Shown here: piece by piece, positions 45,001-58,020 of the stretch | Layout: each line of letters starts with the position of its first letter | Position numbering within the stretch: the stretch's first letter is position 1 | From: Sternotherus odoratus | Lineage: Eukaryota; Chordata; Testudines; Kinosternidae | Length of the DNA stretch: 64,000 nucleotides | Reading direction: 5' to 3' | Assembly (NCBI GenBank): GCA_032164245.1 | Contig: JAVMKO010000002.1 | Location: forward strand, 175,900,920-175,964,919 | Notes under the pieces: generated by a model | What the model saw: the letters and a program-made list of their open reading frames with translations, nothing else | What the model was told of the DNA's origin: nothing | Database searches by the model: none | Program-made: the position numbers and the translations under genes

Positions 45001-48000
45001 AAGTATGGCAGCCCTTGTAGAGCCATAGAACTACTAACTGGTGCTAGGTATCCCTGAAAGGGTGGGACTATGGTCCCGCCCCCCAAGCACTGGCCAGCAG
45101 GGCAGGTTCTATCCTAGAGGGATGAACTTTGCAGTAAGATACAATATAGAAATGTGTGCTCCCCAAATACTGTGCAAGCAGAATGTCTCCAGCCACTGGT
45201 GTGGGATCCTTAAATGCACCAGCTACTGCTACATTGGCTAGTACAATTTATCTGTGCATACATTGATTTTTGTTCACATGATGATAGCCTCTCTAACTAC
45301 TGGTGTGCGCACATCCTTCTAGCCACATCGGAACTTGCTTTTCATGCCAACCTTGAGGAAGAGCAGGGTTTTTTTTCCTACTGGCAGTGTCCCTCAGTGT
45401 TTGTGACATTAGTATCCTGTCCCATTGAACTTGACCAGCAAACCATTACAAAATTATCTGTGTTTCTGAAAAAATTTGCAAAGATATAGTAGAGCAGAGA
45501 CTTGGTTTATCATACCTGTTCAGCGGAAATTGAATATTAAAAACTTGAAAATTGTAACCTTCTTGCAAGAAATCAGAATCCTGAACAACTGACTGATGCA
45601 AAGGGTGCCTTCCAGAAAATATTTTTTTTAAATCAGAAAGTGTTAGCTCCTGTGCCACTGGAAAGGTAGTTCTAGGTTTATGGGTCATGACACAGCTACT
45701 TCCCTCCTCAACTCAATAACAAATGCCTGTGGGGGAGTTCTAAGCAAAAGTGATCTCATTCAAATCACATTAGTACCTGAACTTTTTTTGAGTGAAGACT
45801 TGCTATCAATTTGAAAGGATGGTAACCCCTACACTTATCTGTAAAATAGAGATTATGCACTTGATAACATTTAATATTTTCACATCTCAAGCCTCCTGTG
45901 TAGATCAGCCTGGGAGAGTGGTGTTTATTTTTTTGCTACATGTGAAAGTTCATTCTCAGTATCAAGTTTGTTTGGGCCACTAACTTTATTAACCTTTGCA
46001 TTTATTTCTGCATTTGATGGCCTTTCTGGAGCAACTGCTTTAGTAGCTAGGATAAAAATGGTTACATCAGGGTTAAAGGTCATAGCCATTATGGGATTTC
46101 AACTTAAAACAGTCACTGCTTTACAGGGATCACAGTCTGTTTGTGATTAATTATTTTCTTTGTGAGTTTCTATGCAAAAGATTATTATAGTAATATATAA
46201 ACCATCTGGGTAACCTTTAATATCTACCTAGTTTCTTGATGAAATAATAATCAAAACTTTGTGAAAAATAGCTACATTCCTAACTAGAAATTATATAGTA
46301 CTTTCATTCATCGGTCACTGATGTGTCTATAGAATTTCAATTAAATATAAATGGGACTGAATCAGCCGTAAGTGAAAATATATTTATTAAAAGAACCACT
46401 ACACTTTACAATGCCATGCAAAGTCAAGAGTTTTACAATTTGTAAAAGTATCTTTTGGGGCTTTCTTTCATGTTCATGTTCATGAAATTCCCAACATGAA
46501 CTGAATTTGTTATTCATCACTGTCAAATGTATTTTTATTGAAGTCAAAACATCAAATAACATTTTCAAAGACTAATAAAATGATATTTATATCTTAAAAA
46601 AATACATTCCTAATCTCACAGTTGAGATTCATAGTGCTCAGGAGACACTGAAATCATTGCTTAGAAACAGTATTTGCTGACTTCACCAGGGTAACAGTTT
46701 AATCCTTAAAGTAATCAACTTTCACCCTCTTCTTTGGGTCTTTTGACTTTTAAGTTCTCACTAGTCTTTCTGAGAAAAAACAGTGCTAGGAGACCGCTAT
46801 TATTCTCCTCCATGGGATAGTCCACTTCACTCAGACAAGTAATATCATCTTCTGTTTACACTCATCTGAAGCAAGTGCACAGGGTCACCCTCTCCACTCT
46901 GATGTTTTACCAAAGCAAAAGGAAAGACTTTGCAGCAAGAAACAACAGAGTTTCGAAACCAGAACAACCTGGGAAGCAGACACTGCATGCCTATTTATTT
47001 TTTGCATTTGATCCTTTTGAAAAAAAAAAATCCCAGTGTCATGTCCCCAAAGCATTTCACATAAGCCGAAGTACTGTAATAGAGAACAGCTTTGGATGGT
47101 ATTTTCTTTCCTCTCTTTAAAGACATTGGGCCAGATCCTTATCTGGTGTAAACTCTACTCAACTCACCCGAGGAGCTGGCCTTTTCACTTCAGTAAGAAT
47201 ACATCCGATTTAGTATGTGTGTATTAACGTTTTCACTAATCATCAAAGTAATTTAGAAGAAAAAATGCTATTTTTCTTTGCATAATTCTAGCAGGTTGGC
47301 AACCAAATGATATGTACATTATAAACCACAATATGTACCCCAAACAAAAGTCCTCATAATTTAATCACTAGCTCTAACTCTACTGGCTACCTCATGATTC
47401 ACACCAGCTCAGAATCTGGTCCAGTCTACTACCTGTCATTCAGAGCAGTGTGAAGATTCTTTATACAAAAACTCCTCATGCAGTGCCTCCTTCCAGAGAC
47501 TGACATTGGCTCATGTGAATATGAGGCTATAGGAAGATTACCCAGGCTGCGATAATTACCCATGCTGTAAAAATCATAGCACTCCTCAAGTATTTAATAA
47601 ATAATGCCCTCCACCTCTGAGGAGAAATGCATATTTTAGCTTCATGTGACCTATTCGTTGACTGACTTGTCTATTGCATTCAGTCTCTCCTGAGTGGTGT
47701 GGTCACCTGAAATAAGCAGGGAACTAGCTGCTGTTGCCAACAACCAGTAATGAGACCTCTGAAAGTAAGAAAGAGAATAACAGTGTGGTTACAAACCCCT
47801 AGGCACATGGCTGGCCCTGGAAGATATATTGAGGAACAAATATTTCAGAACAAAAGCCCTCAGTAATTTAATCACTGGCCCTAAATCTACTGGCTGTGTG
47901 ATAATTGACTAAAGAGTTTCCAAAATGTGTGTCTAAAAGATCATCTTACTAGCCGCTCACTCCAGCTATGACCAACGTGACCACGGTGGGAAATAGTTTA

Positions 48001-48649
48001 ATAAATAAGGTAACATTTCTCCCGACACCTTCTTTTTCATTAATTCTGGACCACTAGAAACCTTGAAAATAAGAACTGAGCTCTCTCCTCTTCCTGGTAA
48101 CTGTAAATCCCCATTGGACATCGACTGCAGCTACCACATAGCTCTGCCCTGAAAACATTCCAAAAAAGACATCCAAAAAGGCAACAGCCTCCTTTAGCTA
48201 CTTTATTACCCTAATGACAGGATGTGGCTTCTTAACCCAGCCATGTGGGTGCCCCTTACTACATGACCTAAATATCTTCACTATGTGGTTGAATAACGCA
48301 GCACATAGAAGCAGGTTATATAACTATTTTCTGGCTCATGCCTGGGGTATGCTCAGCAGTATGATAGAGCACATGTAGTTTCTTTAGGATCACACCTAAA
48401 GGGGAAACCCACATGTGCTACAATGATGCTTGATTTAATGGGACCCACGCTTCTCTAAATTGTTATTAAAAATTTGATTTCACATAAGGGCTGACCTCAG
48501 GTCCCTAGCTGCCCATTTCCTATGCAAGAGGTGGTAACATTTTCCCAAATCCTTAAATCACAATTGAACTTTAACCTAGCAGGATACTTTCACAGGAGGT
48601 CTTTGCTCTGTGATTTTCAGTGTTCTTGGTGGCACACCAAGACCTAGTT
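45001..48649. other. Intergenic DNA
   Basis: No gene. A half-copy of the palindromic family (TTGGGCCAGATCCTTATCTG) is at 47126. Otherwise nothing supportable. Confidence 0.4.
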
Positions 48650-49810
48650 CTTCTTCAAGTAGATGCAGACGTGTATTCCACTTAGGCATATGTGGGCCCA
48701 ATGCACCAGAGCTGGAGACTTTTGCCTAGCACTACCCATAGAGGGGCAGCGCTTGTGTCTCGTGGCTGTGGGGCCGCCCCAATGCACCTCAGTTCCATCT
48801 CACCTCCCGCGACTGTAGTCAGAACTCCATGTGGTTGTAGTCTCACAACCTCACATTTCTTCTGAGTGTAGTTTATTGTATATAGTTAGTTAGTTAATGT
48901 TAGTTTAGCGACGGTGAGTGTTTCTTGGTGATGCCCTCACCAGAGTTTAAACACTGTCCTTCGTGTGGATGGGCGATCCTCAACAGCGACCCCCCTCACA
49001 TGGTCGTTGCTTTGTCTCAGCAAGGCCCACCTTAGAGAGTGCTGTTCTATTTGTGAATCATTTAAGAAATGGACTCAGGTGGCGCGTGAGCTCTGCCTGA
49101 AGCAGCACCTGCTTGAACAGCTAGGTGGCCTGATACACTACTGAGGCCCTTCTTTGGCTAAAGAGTGCCCTCAGGCTCAGCACTGCTGCCTCTCATTCTG
49201 GGGCAGGCACCTCACTAAAGAAACAGAGGAGCCATTCTTGATCATTGGCACCGAGGGAGATATCTCATAACACCAGTTGGGACCGCTCCATGTCACGAGA
49301 CAACTCCTCTGCCTCCCCCAGGAAAAGCATGGACTGCTATGGGGCCAGTTCTGGATGCTGAGCCTTCCTCGGAATTGAGTGGAAAGGGCAGAAACCCTGA
49401 ACCGTTGACTCCAGTTCCAGAGTCCAGGCCTCCTCTGTGTTCAGGACTGGTGAAGGAGTGAGATGCCAGTACCGACTGTATCCAAGTCAGACTGCATACC
49501 AGGCAGATGCAGACCTCTGCCTTTTGGTCCTGACCTCACCGTCCAGGACTTCCCCAGGGCTGTGCCACCTGTGGCCCTTCCTATGGAGTGAGCCGCAGAA
49601 CTTCTGTGTCTGTCAGCACTACATCCAGACACTCCCCTTCCCATGGTGGAGCTTGTACTGGAATCCGTGCGGGGGACCTTGGCACTGGGACCCTCTGCAG
49701 CCCAGCTGCATTTTATGCCATGAGTGCTCCCATGACATCTCTCATCACCTTCAGCACTGACTCATTCAGGACCCGGTATTCCTGTTTCCACTGGCACCGC
49801 TCTTGCCTGT
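48650..49810 (+). mobile_element. Retroelement ORF1/gag-like remnant, probably DIRS
   Basis: An ATG at 48931 opens M-P-S-P-E-F-K-H-C-P-S-C-G-W. After a frameshift near 49003 a second cysteine cluster follows (L-C-L-S-K-A-H-L-R-E-C-C-S-I-C) and then basic, leucine-rich residues to a stop near 49142. Paired C-x2-C clusters, then a Ser/Pro-rich region rich in GTACC/GGCACC repeats (49240-49800), resemble ORF1 of DIRS-like elements in reptiles and fish. Frameshifts and stops make it a pseudogene. No reverse transcriptase or tyrosine recombinase is in the vicinity, so the class is an inference. Confidence 0.5.
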
Positions 49811-50884
49811 GGCAGGGGTTGCTGGTTTTGTTATTATATTTAGTCTTATTATTAACATTTTATATTGTGATATAAAGCATCAACCTCCTCGATGCCTCAT
49901 TGTGCCAGGCACCGTAAAACCAGGTGATAATTGATTGTAAGCAGTTTAAGACAAGAGACTATCTAAGAGATAAGACATAAGAGGAGAGGAGTTAAACAAG
50001 TCAGGGGAGGCCACACACAGGGCGATATAGGTAACAAAAGAATAGGATATTTTAGACTAGTTGTGTGTGCAGTTCTTACTTCATCAGTATCAGCAATCAC
50101 AAGTTGCTACTTGCCTAGTCGTTATCAAATGTTGTTCTTCAGGGATCTGGTAGTTACACCTAGAGTTAAGGTTACATAACATTTTCCATTCTAAGACTTT
50201 TTTTCAATTACTTATAATTTGCAACACTTTAACTATTTGGTCTGAAATTTTCCATACGTGTGTCTCCCTCATGCTGAATGTTTTTGGAAAGTTTCTGCTA
50301 AAACAGTTCAGACTTTTCTGAGAATGAGGTTAGCAAAAATACAAGATTTTGACCCATTATAAAAAATTCTTGTGATTGTTTCAATGAGAAGATCTAGTAC
50401 CTCCAATGCTTTGAAGCAGGGACTTGAAATTTGCCAGAGAGGAGCACTGGGATCACATAGGTAACTTAGGTTTTCTCTATGAAAATCCACCCATCTTCGG
50501 TCTCTGAAAATTGCAGGCTAAAAGCAAAATTCTCCAAAGATTCCAAGATTCTGTACTGATGCTCCATCCCCAGAGAACTCTGGGCAAACCACAGTGAGTA
50601 TGCTCCCCCAGCATAGAACTCTGTGCCAAGAATACTGGGCAAGCTCCAGTTCTACACAGTGCTCACTAAGCATGCTCCACGGCTCCAGCAGATGACCAGG
50701 ACTTTCTCAGCAATTGCCTGGGAGCACTCTGGTGCCAGTCACTAGTACTGAGAGAAGGGAGACCCTTTTCAGTCATGAGACTCTCTTATGTGTCTTCAGT
50801 GCTCCCTTTGCTGATGTCCAGGCAGAGCCTGTGCCAGGCATAAGCAGACTAAGCAATTGCTTGGGGCCCCGAGCAGCTCAAGCT
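49811..50884. other. Intergenic DNA with a hAT-like patch
   Basis: No gene. Near 50820-50875 the sequence GGCATAAGCAGACTAAGCAA and TTGCTTGGGGCCCCGAGC resembles a hAT-derived dispersed repeat, adjoining the Penelope-like fragment. No matching end pair was found. Confidence 0.35.
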
Positions 50885-51565
50885 AAGGTTATGCTGCTTT
50901 TCCACAATTTCAGCCTGTGCACATTGTCGGAAGCACTCAATGTAGAAGTTCAGTCTCTTGTCTCAACCTTCAGGAGGAGTCCACACAGAATCCTTCTTTT
51001 GTAGTGCTGGTAGAAAGGTTTCTGTGGGTTACTATGCTGTTCAGAAGTGTGTTGGAAATATTCCTTGAGTCGGAGATGGCGAAAGTAGGATTCTAGGTCA
51101 CCACAGAACCGTATTGTGTTCATGTGGGTGGAGGGGCAGAAGGAGAGGTTGAGTATATAGCTGGATAGATTAACAATATTGTTAATTGTAATTGTATATA
51201 GAATATAGCTGGATAGATTAACAATATTGTTGGGTGGGTTAAGGGTGCACTGTTGTGGCCCCTTGTGACATGTAGTAGTTTAGATTGTTTAGTGTCCTTT
51301 TTTCTTTGTAGAGAAGCAAAGTGTGTGTTGTAAATGGCTTGTCTAGTTTTTGTAAAGTCCAGCCTCGAGGAAGTTTGTGTGGAAGGTTGTTTTTTTATAA
51401 GAGTATCCAGTTTTGAGAGTTCATTCTTAATCTTTCCCTGTTTGCTGTATAGGATGTTGATCAGGTGGTTCCACAGTTTCTTTGGGAGTGTGTGGCACAA
51501 TCTCTCAGCATAGGGATGGGAGCAGATGAAAACAGGGATAAGAACAGAGACAGAGAGGAGCAAAG
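50885..51565 (-). mobile_element. Penelope-like element fragment
   Basis: Minus strand. A 147-codon frame (51563-51120) has P-K-K-L-W-N-H-L-I-N-I-L-Y-S-K-Q, basic K/R-rich segments, D-F-T-K-T-R-Q-A-I-Y-N-T-H-F-A-S-L-Q-R-K-K and then T/P-rich sequence. A second frame (51122-50950), shifted by one base, has R-F-C-G-D-L-E-S-Y-F-R-H-L-R-L-K-E-Y-F and P-Q-K-P-F-Y-Q-H. I recognise this order from the N-terminal part of Penelope-like reverse transcriptase proteins of reptiles. The RT core and GIY-YIG endonuclease are absent. Internal duplication of ATATAGCTGGATAGATTAAC (51157 and 51201) is an extra lesion. Confidence 0.6.
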
Positions 51566-54229
51566 AGGAAGGAAATATGTGACCATGTAATTAAATCATA
51601 CACACGAGTGTATTAAGATTGCACAGACAGACTTAATTCTGACATTTCCTAATTTTTCAATGCTTCGTATGGTCAGATTTTCTGTTGACAGCATTGAATC
51701 TTGGACGTGTTGCCTTCCTAACCTGAAGCCAGTCACAATTGTTATGGAAGCAGCAATGATAGAACCTGGCACTGAAAGGTATATGCTGGAGAAAAGGCTT
51801 CCCCTGAACCTTGGATAATAGCCCTGCTAAGGAGTAAGCTGCCTTGTAGATTTCTCATAAGATGCTCTTCACCTCTCACTCTGTTTTTAGCCACTACGCT
51901 CTGCATTCAGAGGAACAGATTCTCCGCTATTGTAAATTGTCATAGTTGACTGACTTGGAAGTCAATGGAGTTACCCCATTTTACACTAGCTGAGGATCTG
52001 CCCCAGATAGACTGACCAGATAGCAGGTGTGACAGAACCTCTGCTGGAAGAAGAATCTCAGCTGTTGTGAAAGCTCTTCCTGGGTTTTCTAAGAAGCGTG
52101 TTATGTCTTTTTTACCTTGGTGGTTGTAGTTGTTCTAGTAATTCTTCAGAGTTTCTTTGCAAATGTGGTAACATTTCACACACAGGCCTGGGTGGAGTTG
52201 AGAGCAGGGCAGCATGCGTTCAGCATGAGAGTGCTGTGGAAACAGGCAATGCCTGTGCAAGTTATAATGCCACCTGAGCAGTGAGGGAGGCATGCTGGGA
52301 AGCAGCATTTGCTGCCCTTGTACAATCGTGGTAACATGCATTCCCTGCATTGCTGGCCAGCCAATTCCAGCTATGTGCTAGTCCCAAGCCCATTTTGTGG
52401 TGTGGTGTGCTGATGGTGGCACCAGTAAATCCCCTGACCCTTAGCACTCCTGGAACACAGATAGCAGCAGGTGCCCATTTTTGGCCAACATTCAAGGCCT
52501 TCCCTGAGTTGTTTCCATTAGGAGGAGAAATTGATTATATGAGTCAGGTATTTCTTTGGTGCAATCTTGTTTAGTTACGAAGAATGTGCACATAGTCCCC
52601 TCTCCCTGAATGCGGTGGAAACAAACAACAGGAGGCAGTTTCTTTGCTCAGGAATCCAAGCCTGCCTTTCCAGAGAGCCCCAAAGAAGCCACGTCTCTCT
52701 GCTTCCTCCCAGGACCACCCTCACTACTTCTTGTCTCACTCTCTGCCTCCCACACACAGCAACCAATCAACCCCCTAGCTCCTGCCCCTCGGTCCACACA
52801 GTTCAGATTCTGATCAGCCCTGCCATGCAGCCCATTGTCTTGGGCAGTGACTTCCTATTTTTTCCAGCTATCACTATATAAGGAGGTAATTGCGCCTCAC
52901 ATTTAGTCTGTAAATAAGGTATTTAGCACGTTTGTCAGCTTTAACAGAGTCCGTGATTGTCTATAGATCAAAGACTTACTTGATGACAATCATTAATACC
53001 TTCCAGTGCAAAACAAGATTATGTTTTTTCCCTGCTTAAGAGCATTGGGAAGAGAAGAGGCTCCCTGTATCTTCTCTCCTGTATAGCAAACCATTTCAGA
53101 ACAGCCATAACAATAAAAAGAAAAAGTGATATGTGGAAATGGAAAATTCATAGTTCTTTATTGATCTTTGGGAGGCGATGTCAGTTTGCTTTGTATCATT
53201 TGTTCCTCAGTAGCTTGATACCAAAGATATAAAACATATTATTCTTTTCCCTTTTAATCAGTGACAATTTTCCATGTATTGATAGGTATGTCCATTTTAT
53301 TTTGTGCTCTGGGTCTCATTCTATGATAATCTCTGTTCTAAAGAAAAGGATCATTTATATTTCAAGTATGGAGGAGTGGCCTCCATCCCAGGAGGACATA
53401 ACATGTGTTCCTTGGGGAATACGCCTGATCCATGACACACCACAACTTCCACTCCAGGAGGATTTTCTCCCAATCTTCTTACCCAATCACAGCAAAAAAG
53501 CAGTGTTTAAACTAGGACTATAAATACTTATCTGACTCCAGCAGAGCTATTGAGTTCCTGGACTGCCTATGTTATTTGGCATTTGAGTGCAAGGATTTAA
53601 GAGCAAGTATCTTTATTAAACGTCTGTTATAAATCTTTATAAGAGCCAGACCACCTTTGTGGCCAAGTGGTCGTATTTTCGGTTGATTCCTAGACGCAGC
53701 ATCTAATTTAGAGGGACTCTGGGGCTAGAGTGGTCCACTAACCACTAGGCAAGTGCTTCCCACTGCTCAAGAGCAACACAGCTCTGCCACATACAGGGCC
53801 TGCATAAGGAAGGACCAAGCAAAAAACTCAAGCGATGAGCCACAGTTTAAATAATATAAGAAATCTTCTGCTTTCTACTTAAAAGGACCATGTAAAGCAC
53901 TTTAAAGATTAAGCCTCAGTCAGTTACTTTATATAAAGAAAATGTCTCCGGAGATTTACTTTCCAGCTGTGTGTACTAAGAAACCTGCAAACAGAAAGGC
54001 AGGCTCAGTTCCTCCAGGTCTGGGCTTTAGGAGACATTAAAAACATATTAATTAATGTTCTACCCAGCCGCCTGATAACATTATTCTCGCTTAGCTTCCC
54101 AACCACAATGGCAACTGGCCGGAGTGGCAGCTCTCCAAGCAGGGGCTAGGAGCAGCTAAAGTCCGCCGTGTCAATGTTTGGTTTCTTTTTGGAAGAGTTC
54201 TAGTGGGAGTTCTCCATAACGGATGCATT
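51566..54229. other. Intergenic DNA
   Basis: No supportable gene; the 71-104-aa frames between 52135 and 52881 overlap on both strands and lack domains. A half-copy of the short palindromic repeat (CACTAGCTGAGGATCTGCCC) is at 51984-52003. A tRNA-like GCCTAGTGGTTAGTGG on the minus strand near 53735-53750 might be the head of a MIR relic. Confidence 0.4.
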
Positions 54230-54394
54230 GATTCTTACCAAACCAGGCATGCATGCATCCGACGAAGTGGGCATTAGCCCACGAAAGCTTATGCTTCAAT
54301 ACTTTAGTTAGTCTTTAAGGTGCCACAGGACTCTTTGTCACATCTGCAATTCCAGACTAACACGGCTACCTCTCTGATTCTTACCAAACCAGGC
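54230..54394 (-). repeat. SINE copy with 19-bp target duplications
   Basis: The 127-bp element at 54249-54375 is flanked by two identical 19-bp direct repeats GATTCTTACCAAACCAGGC (54230-54248 and 54376-54394). Read on the minus strand it begins AGAGAGGTAGCCGTGTTAGT, continues CCTGTGGCACCTTAAAGACT and CATAAGCTTTCGTGGGCTAA, and ends in GATGCATGCAT, a short tandem tail. Long duplications and a tandem tail indicate target-primed retroposition by a LINE, so the family is a SINE, not a DNA transposon. Confidence 0.85.
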
Positions 54395-55397
54395 TTTGTA
54401 GTAGTTCAGCTGTCAAAAAGAAAAGAAGAGATGAGCTGTTACATCTTTCGCTTAAATAAAATAAAGGAGAGGGACTGGTGTGTTTAAAACATCAGTAATA
54501 TTAAACCAAATGTCAGCGCAAAACCCATTCAAAGAACCCTGTAGATTAGGGCTTCAGCTCGTTACTATATAACTTGTGCTTTTGAATTTAGCAACAGTCC
54601 TGCTAGTCTAGCAAAACATGCACCAACTTTAAAAAAGGAAACATCTACTGAGCACATGGAGACCATATTATCATAGCCATTTCTTAATGTGTAAACTAAC
54701 AAAACTGTCTGCCCGGTTGCCTAATATAATGGGGCCTCATGTACATCTCTAAACTGTGGGCTTTTACAGCCATATTATAGGCACAGCTGGTAGCAAAGTT
54801 CTATAAGTTTCTTAACACTTTCCATTATAAGGAACTTAAAGCAGGGGCTTATCACTTTACCAAACTGCAGGGAAGGGGTCGGGGGGGGGGGGGGGGGGGA
54901 GAATTGCCTTCCAGTTTCCAGCCAGCTTCAGGGGCAGGTGCTGTGTTATTGGGGGGGAGGGGAGGGCTTCTCCACAGCCCTGCATTTCCAGAGTGCTGGG
55001 CTCCAGCCCTGCCCATTCCCTCTTCTTCTTCCCCCCATCCTATTCCCATACATTAGAGAGCTGTAAGGGAAAGGGCAATGTATAGCTGTGTATACTAACC
55101 CTACACTGTCCCTGCACTGAGGGAATTCCCCAGCATCCACCCTACTATCCCTCCATGTTACCAGAGCAGTGAAAAGGAGCAACATCTGATTCAAGGTCAC
55201 TAATATGGTAGATCCCAGTTACATCCATTTGGCTATTTCAGAAAGAATGTGTTAAATATCTATGTTCGGGTTTGCTCCCTGAAACCACTGGACCATGGTC
55301 ATTCCCAGGGGCAGAATTAGAATCCAGATTCCTGATTTCCAACATTCCTCCACTGTATAGTAATTAGCTGTGTAACCAATGGCAAAATTACATTAAC
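54395..55397. other. Intergenic DNA with a 19-G run
   Basis: No gene. An uninterrupted run of 19 G at 54881-54899 is followed by further G-runs (54951-54965). Otherwise nothing supportable. Confidence 0.5.
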
Positions 55398-55405
55398 CTC
55401 TAGTG

Positions 55406-55683
55406 CAGTGATACTCAGACTGAGGCTTATGAGCTGCAAGTGGCTCTTTAATGTGTCTCATGTGGCTCTTTACAACACATGTTATTAAAACAGCGTGATT
55501 AAATTATTAACTAATCTAAGTTATTAACCATCAGAATGCTTTTACTATGTTAATAACCAATTTTGTTGTGAGAATTATAGGTAGTTAGATAGTAAATGAA
55601 ACAATGAATTCACACTGCTGTGGATGTTTGGGTCATGTTGATCACTAATTTGGCTCCTGAACCACTGAGGCGTGAGTATCATA
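55406..55683. mobile_element. Non-autonomous hAT element
   Basis: Flanked by perfect 8-bp duplications CTCTAGTG (55398-55405 and 55684-55691). The left end CAGTGATACTCAGACTGAGG is the imperfect inverse of the right end CACTGAGGCGTGAGTATCAT. 278 bp, AT-rich interior with TTATTAACTAATC-type motifs, and no coding frame. Confidence 0.8.
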
Positions 55684-56074
55684 CTCTAGTGGCTGATCCA
55701 CATGGATGATAACAGACAACTAGGCTATCAGTTACTCTCTTAGCTGAAGAAGTAGAGGCCTGTACTGTGGATCTAAAGATATTGGACTCCAACCATGCTG
55801 ATAACCAGGCGGGGGAGAGGGATCCAATAATTTCAGATGTCCTTTTTAATTACACTAAAAGACTATGTTAAAGGAATGTTCAGGTTGCAAAGTCAAGCTT
55901 TAAAAATTAAGATGGTCTACTCAACCTTAATGCAGTCCCATTGTGCAATGTGATGCTGTTTTTAGTTACATGAGCAGATCCTATATAATGAAGTTCTACT
56001 TGCTCCACAGGATCCCTGTCCAAATCACTATACAGGAAATGCACTGAATAAGACTGACAGTTGCAAGAAGAAGG

Positions 56075-57340
56075 TTGCAATTCTAAAGCATTTAAGGAGA
56101 GGAAAGTGATCAGGAACAGCATGAATTCACCAAAGGCAAGTCATGCCTGACTAACCTAGTTACATTCTATGACTCTGTGGATGAGGGGAAAGCAGTGACA
56201 TGTTATTCCTTGACTTTAGCAAAGCTTTTGATATGGTCTCCCACAGTATTCTTGCCAGCAAGTTAAAGAAGTATGGGTTGGATGAATGAACTATACGGTG
56301 GATAGAAAGATGGCTAGATCATTGGGCTCAACAGGCAGTGATCAATGGCTCCATGTCTAGTTGGTAGCCAGTATCAAGTGGAGTGCCTGAAGGATCAGTC
56401 CTGGGGCTGGTTTTGTTCAATATCTTCATTGATGATCTGGATGATGGCGTGGACTGCACCCTCAGCAAGTTTTCAGATGATACTAAACTGGGAGGAGTGG
56501 TAGATATACTGGAGGGTAGGGTTAGGATACAGAGGGACCTAGACAAATTAGAGGACTGGGCCAAAAGAAATCTGATGAGATTCAACAAGGACAAGTGCAG
56601 AGTCCTGCACTTAGGACGGAAGAATCCCATGCACTGCTACAGACTAGGGACCGGAATGGCTGGGCAGAAGTTCTGCAGAAAAGGACCTGTGGTTACAGTG
56701 GATGAGAAGCTGGATATGAGTCAACAGTGTGCCCCTCTTGCCAAGAAGGTTAACAGCATTTTGGGTTGTACAAGTAGGGACATTGCCAGCAGGTCAAGGG
56801 ACGTGATCATTCCCTTCTATTCGGCATTGGTAAGGCCTCATGTGGAGTGCCATGTCCAGTTTTGGGCCCCACACTACAAGAAGGATGTAGAAAAATTGGA
56901 AAAAGTCCAGTGGATGGCAAGAAAAATGATTAGGGGGCTGGAGCACATGACTTATGAGGAGAGCCTGAGGGAACTGGGATTGTTTAGTCCACAGAAGAGA
57001 AGAATGGGGGGATGAGGGGGTGGTTGATATTACCTGAAAGGGGGGTCCAAAGAGGATGGATCTAGATTGTTCTCAGTGGTAGCAGATGACAGAACAAGGA
57101 GAAATGGTCCCAAGTTGCAGTGGGGGAGTTTTAGTTGCATATTAGGGGGAAAAAAATTATTAGGAGGGTTGTGAAGCTCTGGAATGGGTTACCTGGGGAG
57201 GTGGTGGAATCTCTTTTAAAGTCAGGCTTGACAAAGCCCTGGCTGGGATGATTTAGTTGGGAATTTGTTCTGTTTTGAGCAGGGGGTTGGACTAGATGAT
57301 CTCCTGAGGTCCCTTACAACCCTGATATTCCATGATTCTA
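56075..57340 (+). mobile_element. CR1 LINE fragment with RT palm region and intact 3' end
   Basis: Plus strand. RT blocks are visible in order: D-F-S-K-A-F-D (56213), a block near 56250-56330 broken by stops, V-P-E-G-S-V-L-G-L-V-L-F-N-I-F-I-D-D-L-D-D-G and F-S-D-D-T-K-L-G-G (catalytic Asp pair, usually F-A-D-D). The frame continues (56383-57015) to L-R-E-L-G-L-F-S-P-Q-K-R-R. After a stop a decayed ORF tail follows, then a terminal ATATTCCATGATTCTAA at 57325-57341, which matches the octamer-type CR1 3' terminus. 5'-truncated. It is a different subfamily from the copies at 2 and 29.6 kb. Confidence 0.88.
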
Positions 57341-57439
57341 AGAGAAACAATGTTCCTTTCTTTTTATGCACTGTAGTGGGATGCTGGAGAGTTAGTTGGA
57401 TTCTATACTTGTGCAACTGCAGACTTGAGTGAATAATTG

Positions 57440-58020
57440 CTTTTTTGGTTCAGGATGAATGGTGTTTTTTAAAAATTAACATTGGAACAATCAGAAACTA
57501 ATTTTTTTTCAGAGTGGCGGTGGGTGTTTGTTTTGTTTTGCTCACCAAAATGAAAAACAAACAAATATATCATTTGGGACAAACAAAATGTTTAGTTTGA
57601 TCTGAATCAAACTTTTTGTGGAAACGGGGTCCATTTTAGTAATTTTTTGAGTGGTTTTTTCACCCTTTTTTGTTTTGGTTTGTTTTTTTAAATTAGCTCA
57701 GTTTTCAAACATTGTTTCAAAACAAAAAGTCAAAACAAAATATTTTGAAATGGTCAAAACAAAATGTTTCTTTTTGAATTGACTGAAACAAACCATTTTG
57801 ACTTTTTCCATTTCCTTTTCCTTTTTCTTTGGCCAAAATTATTTGCCGTATTTGATGCAAATTTGCAAAGTTTTGGTACCCCAAAAGCTGCATTTTCTGG
57901 TAAATGTGCTCTACCCTTTTGTGTTCCTTTTCTGTAAGCAATTGTTTAAGCAGATTTTCCAAGCTCAAATACTTGTGGAAAGCAAATTTTAAAACCATGC
58001 TAAGAAAACTCATGTGTAGC
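57440..58020. repeat. Degenerate AAAACAAA/TTTTG low-complexity repeat
   Basis: Interleaved ACAAAATGTTT, GTTTTGTTTTG and TCAAAACAAAATG motifs on both strands give a degenerate, self-complementary low-complexity block. The 64-98-aa frames here are its translations. Confidence 0.5.
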
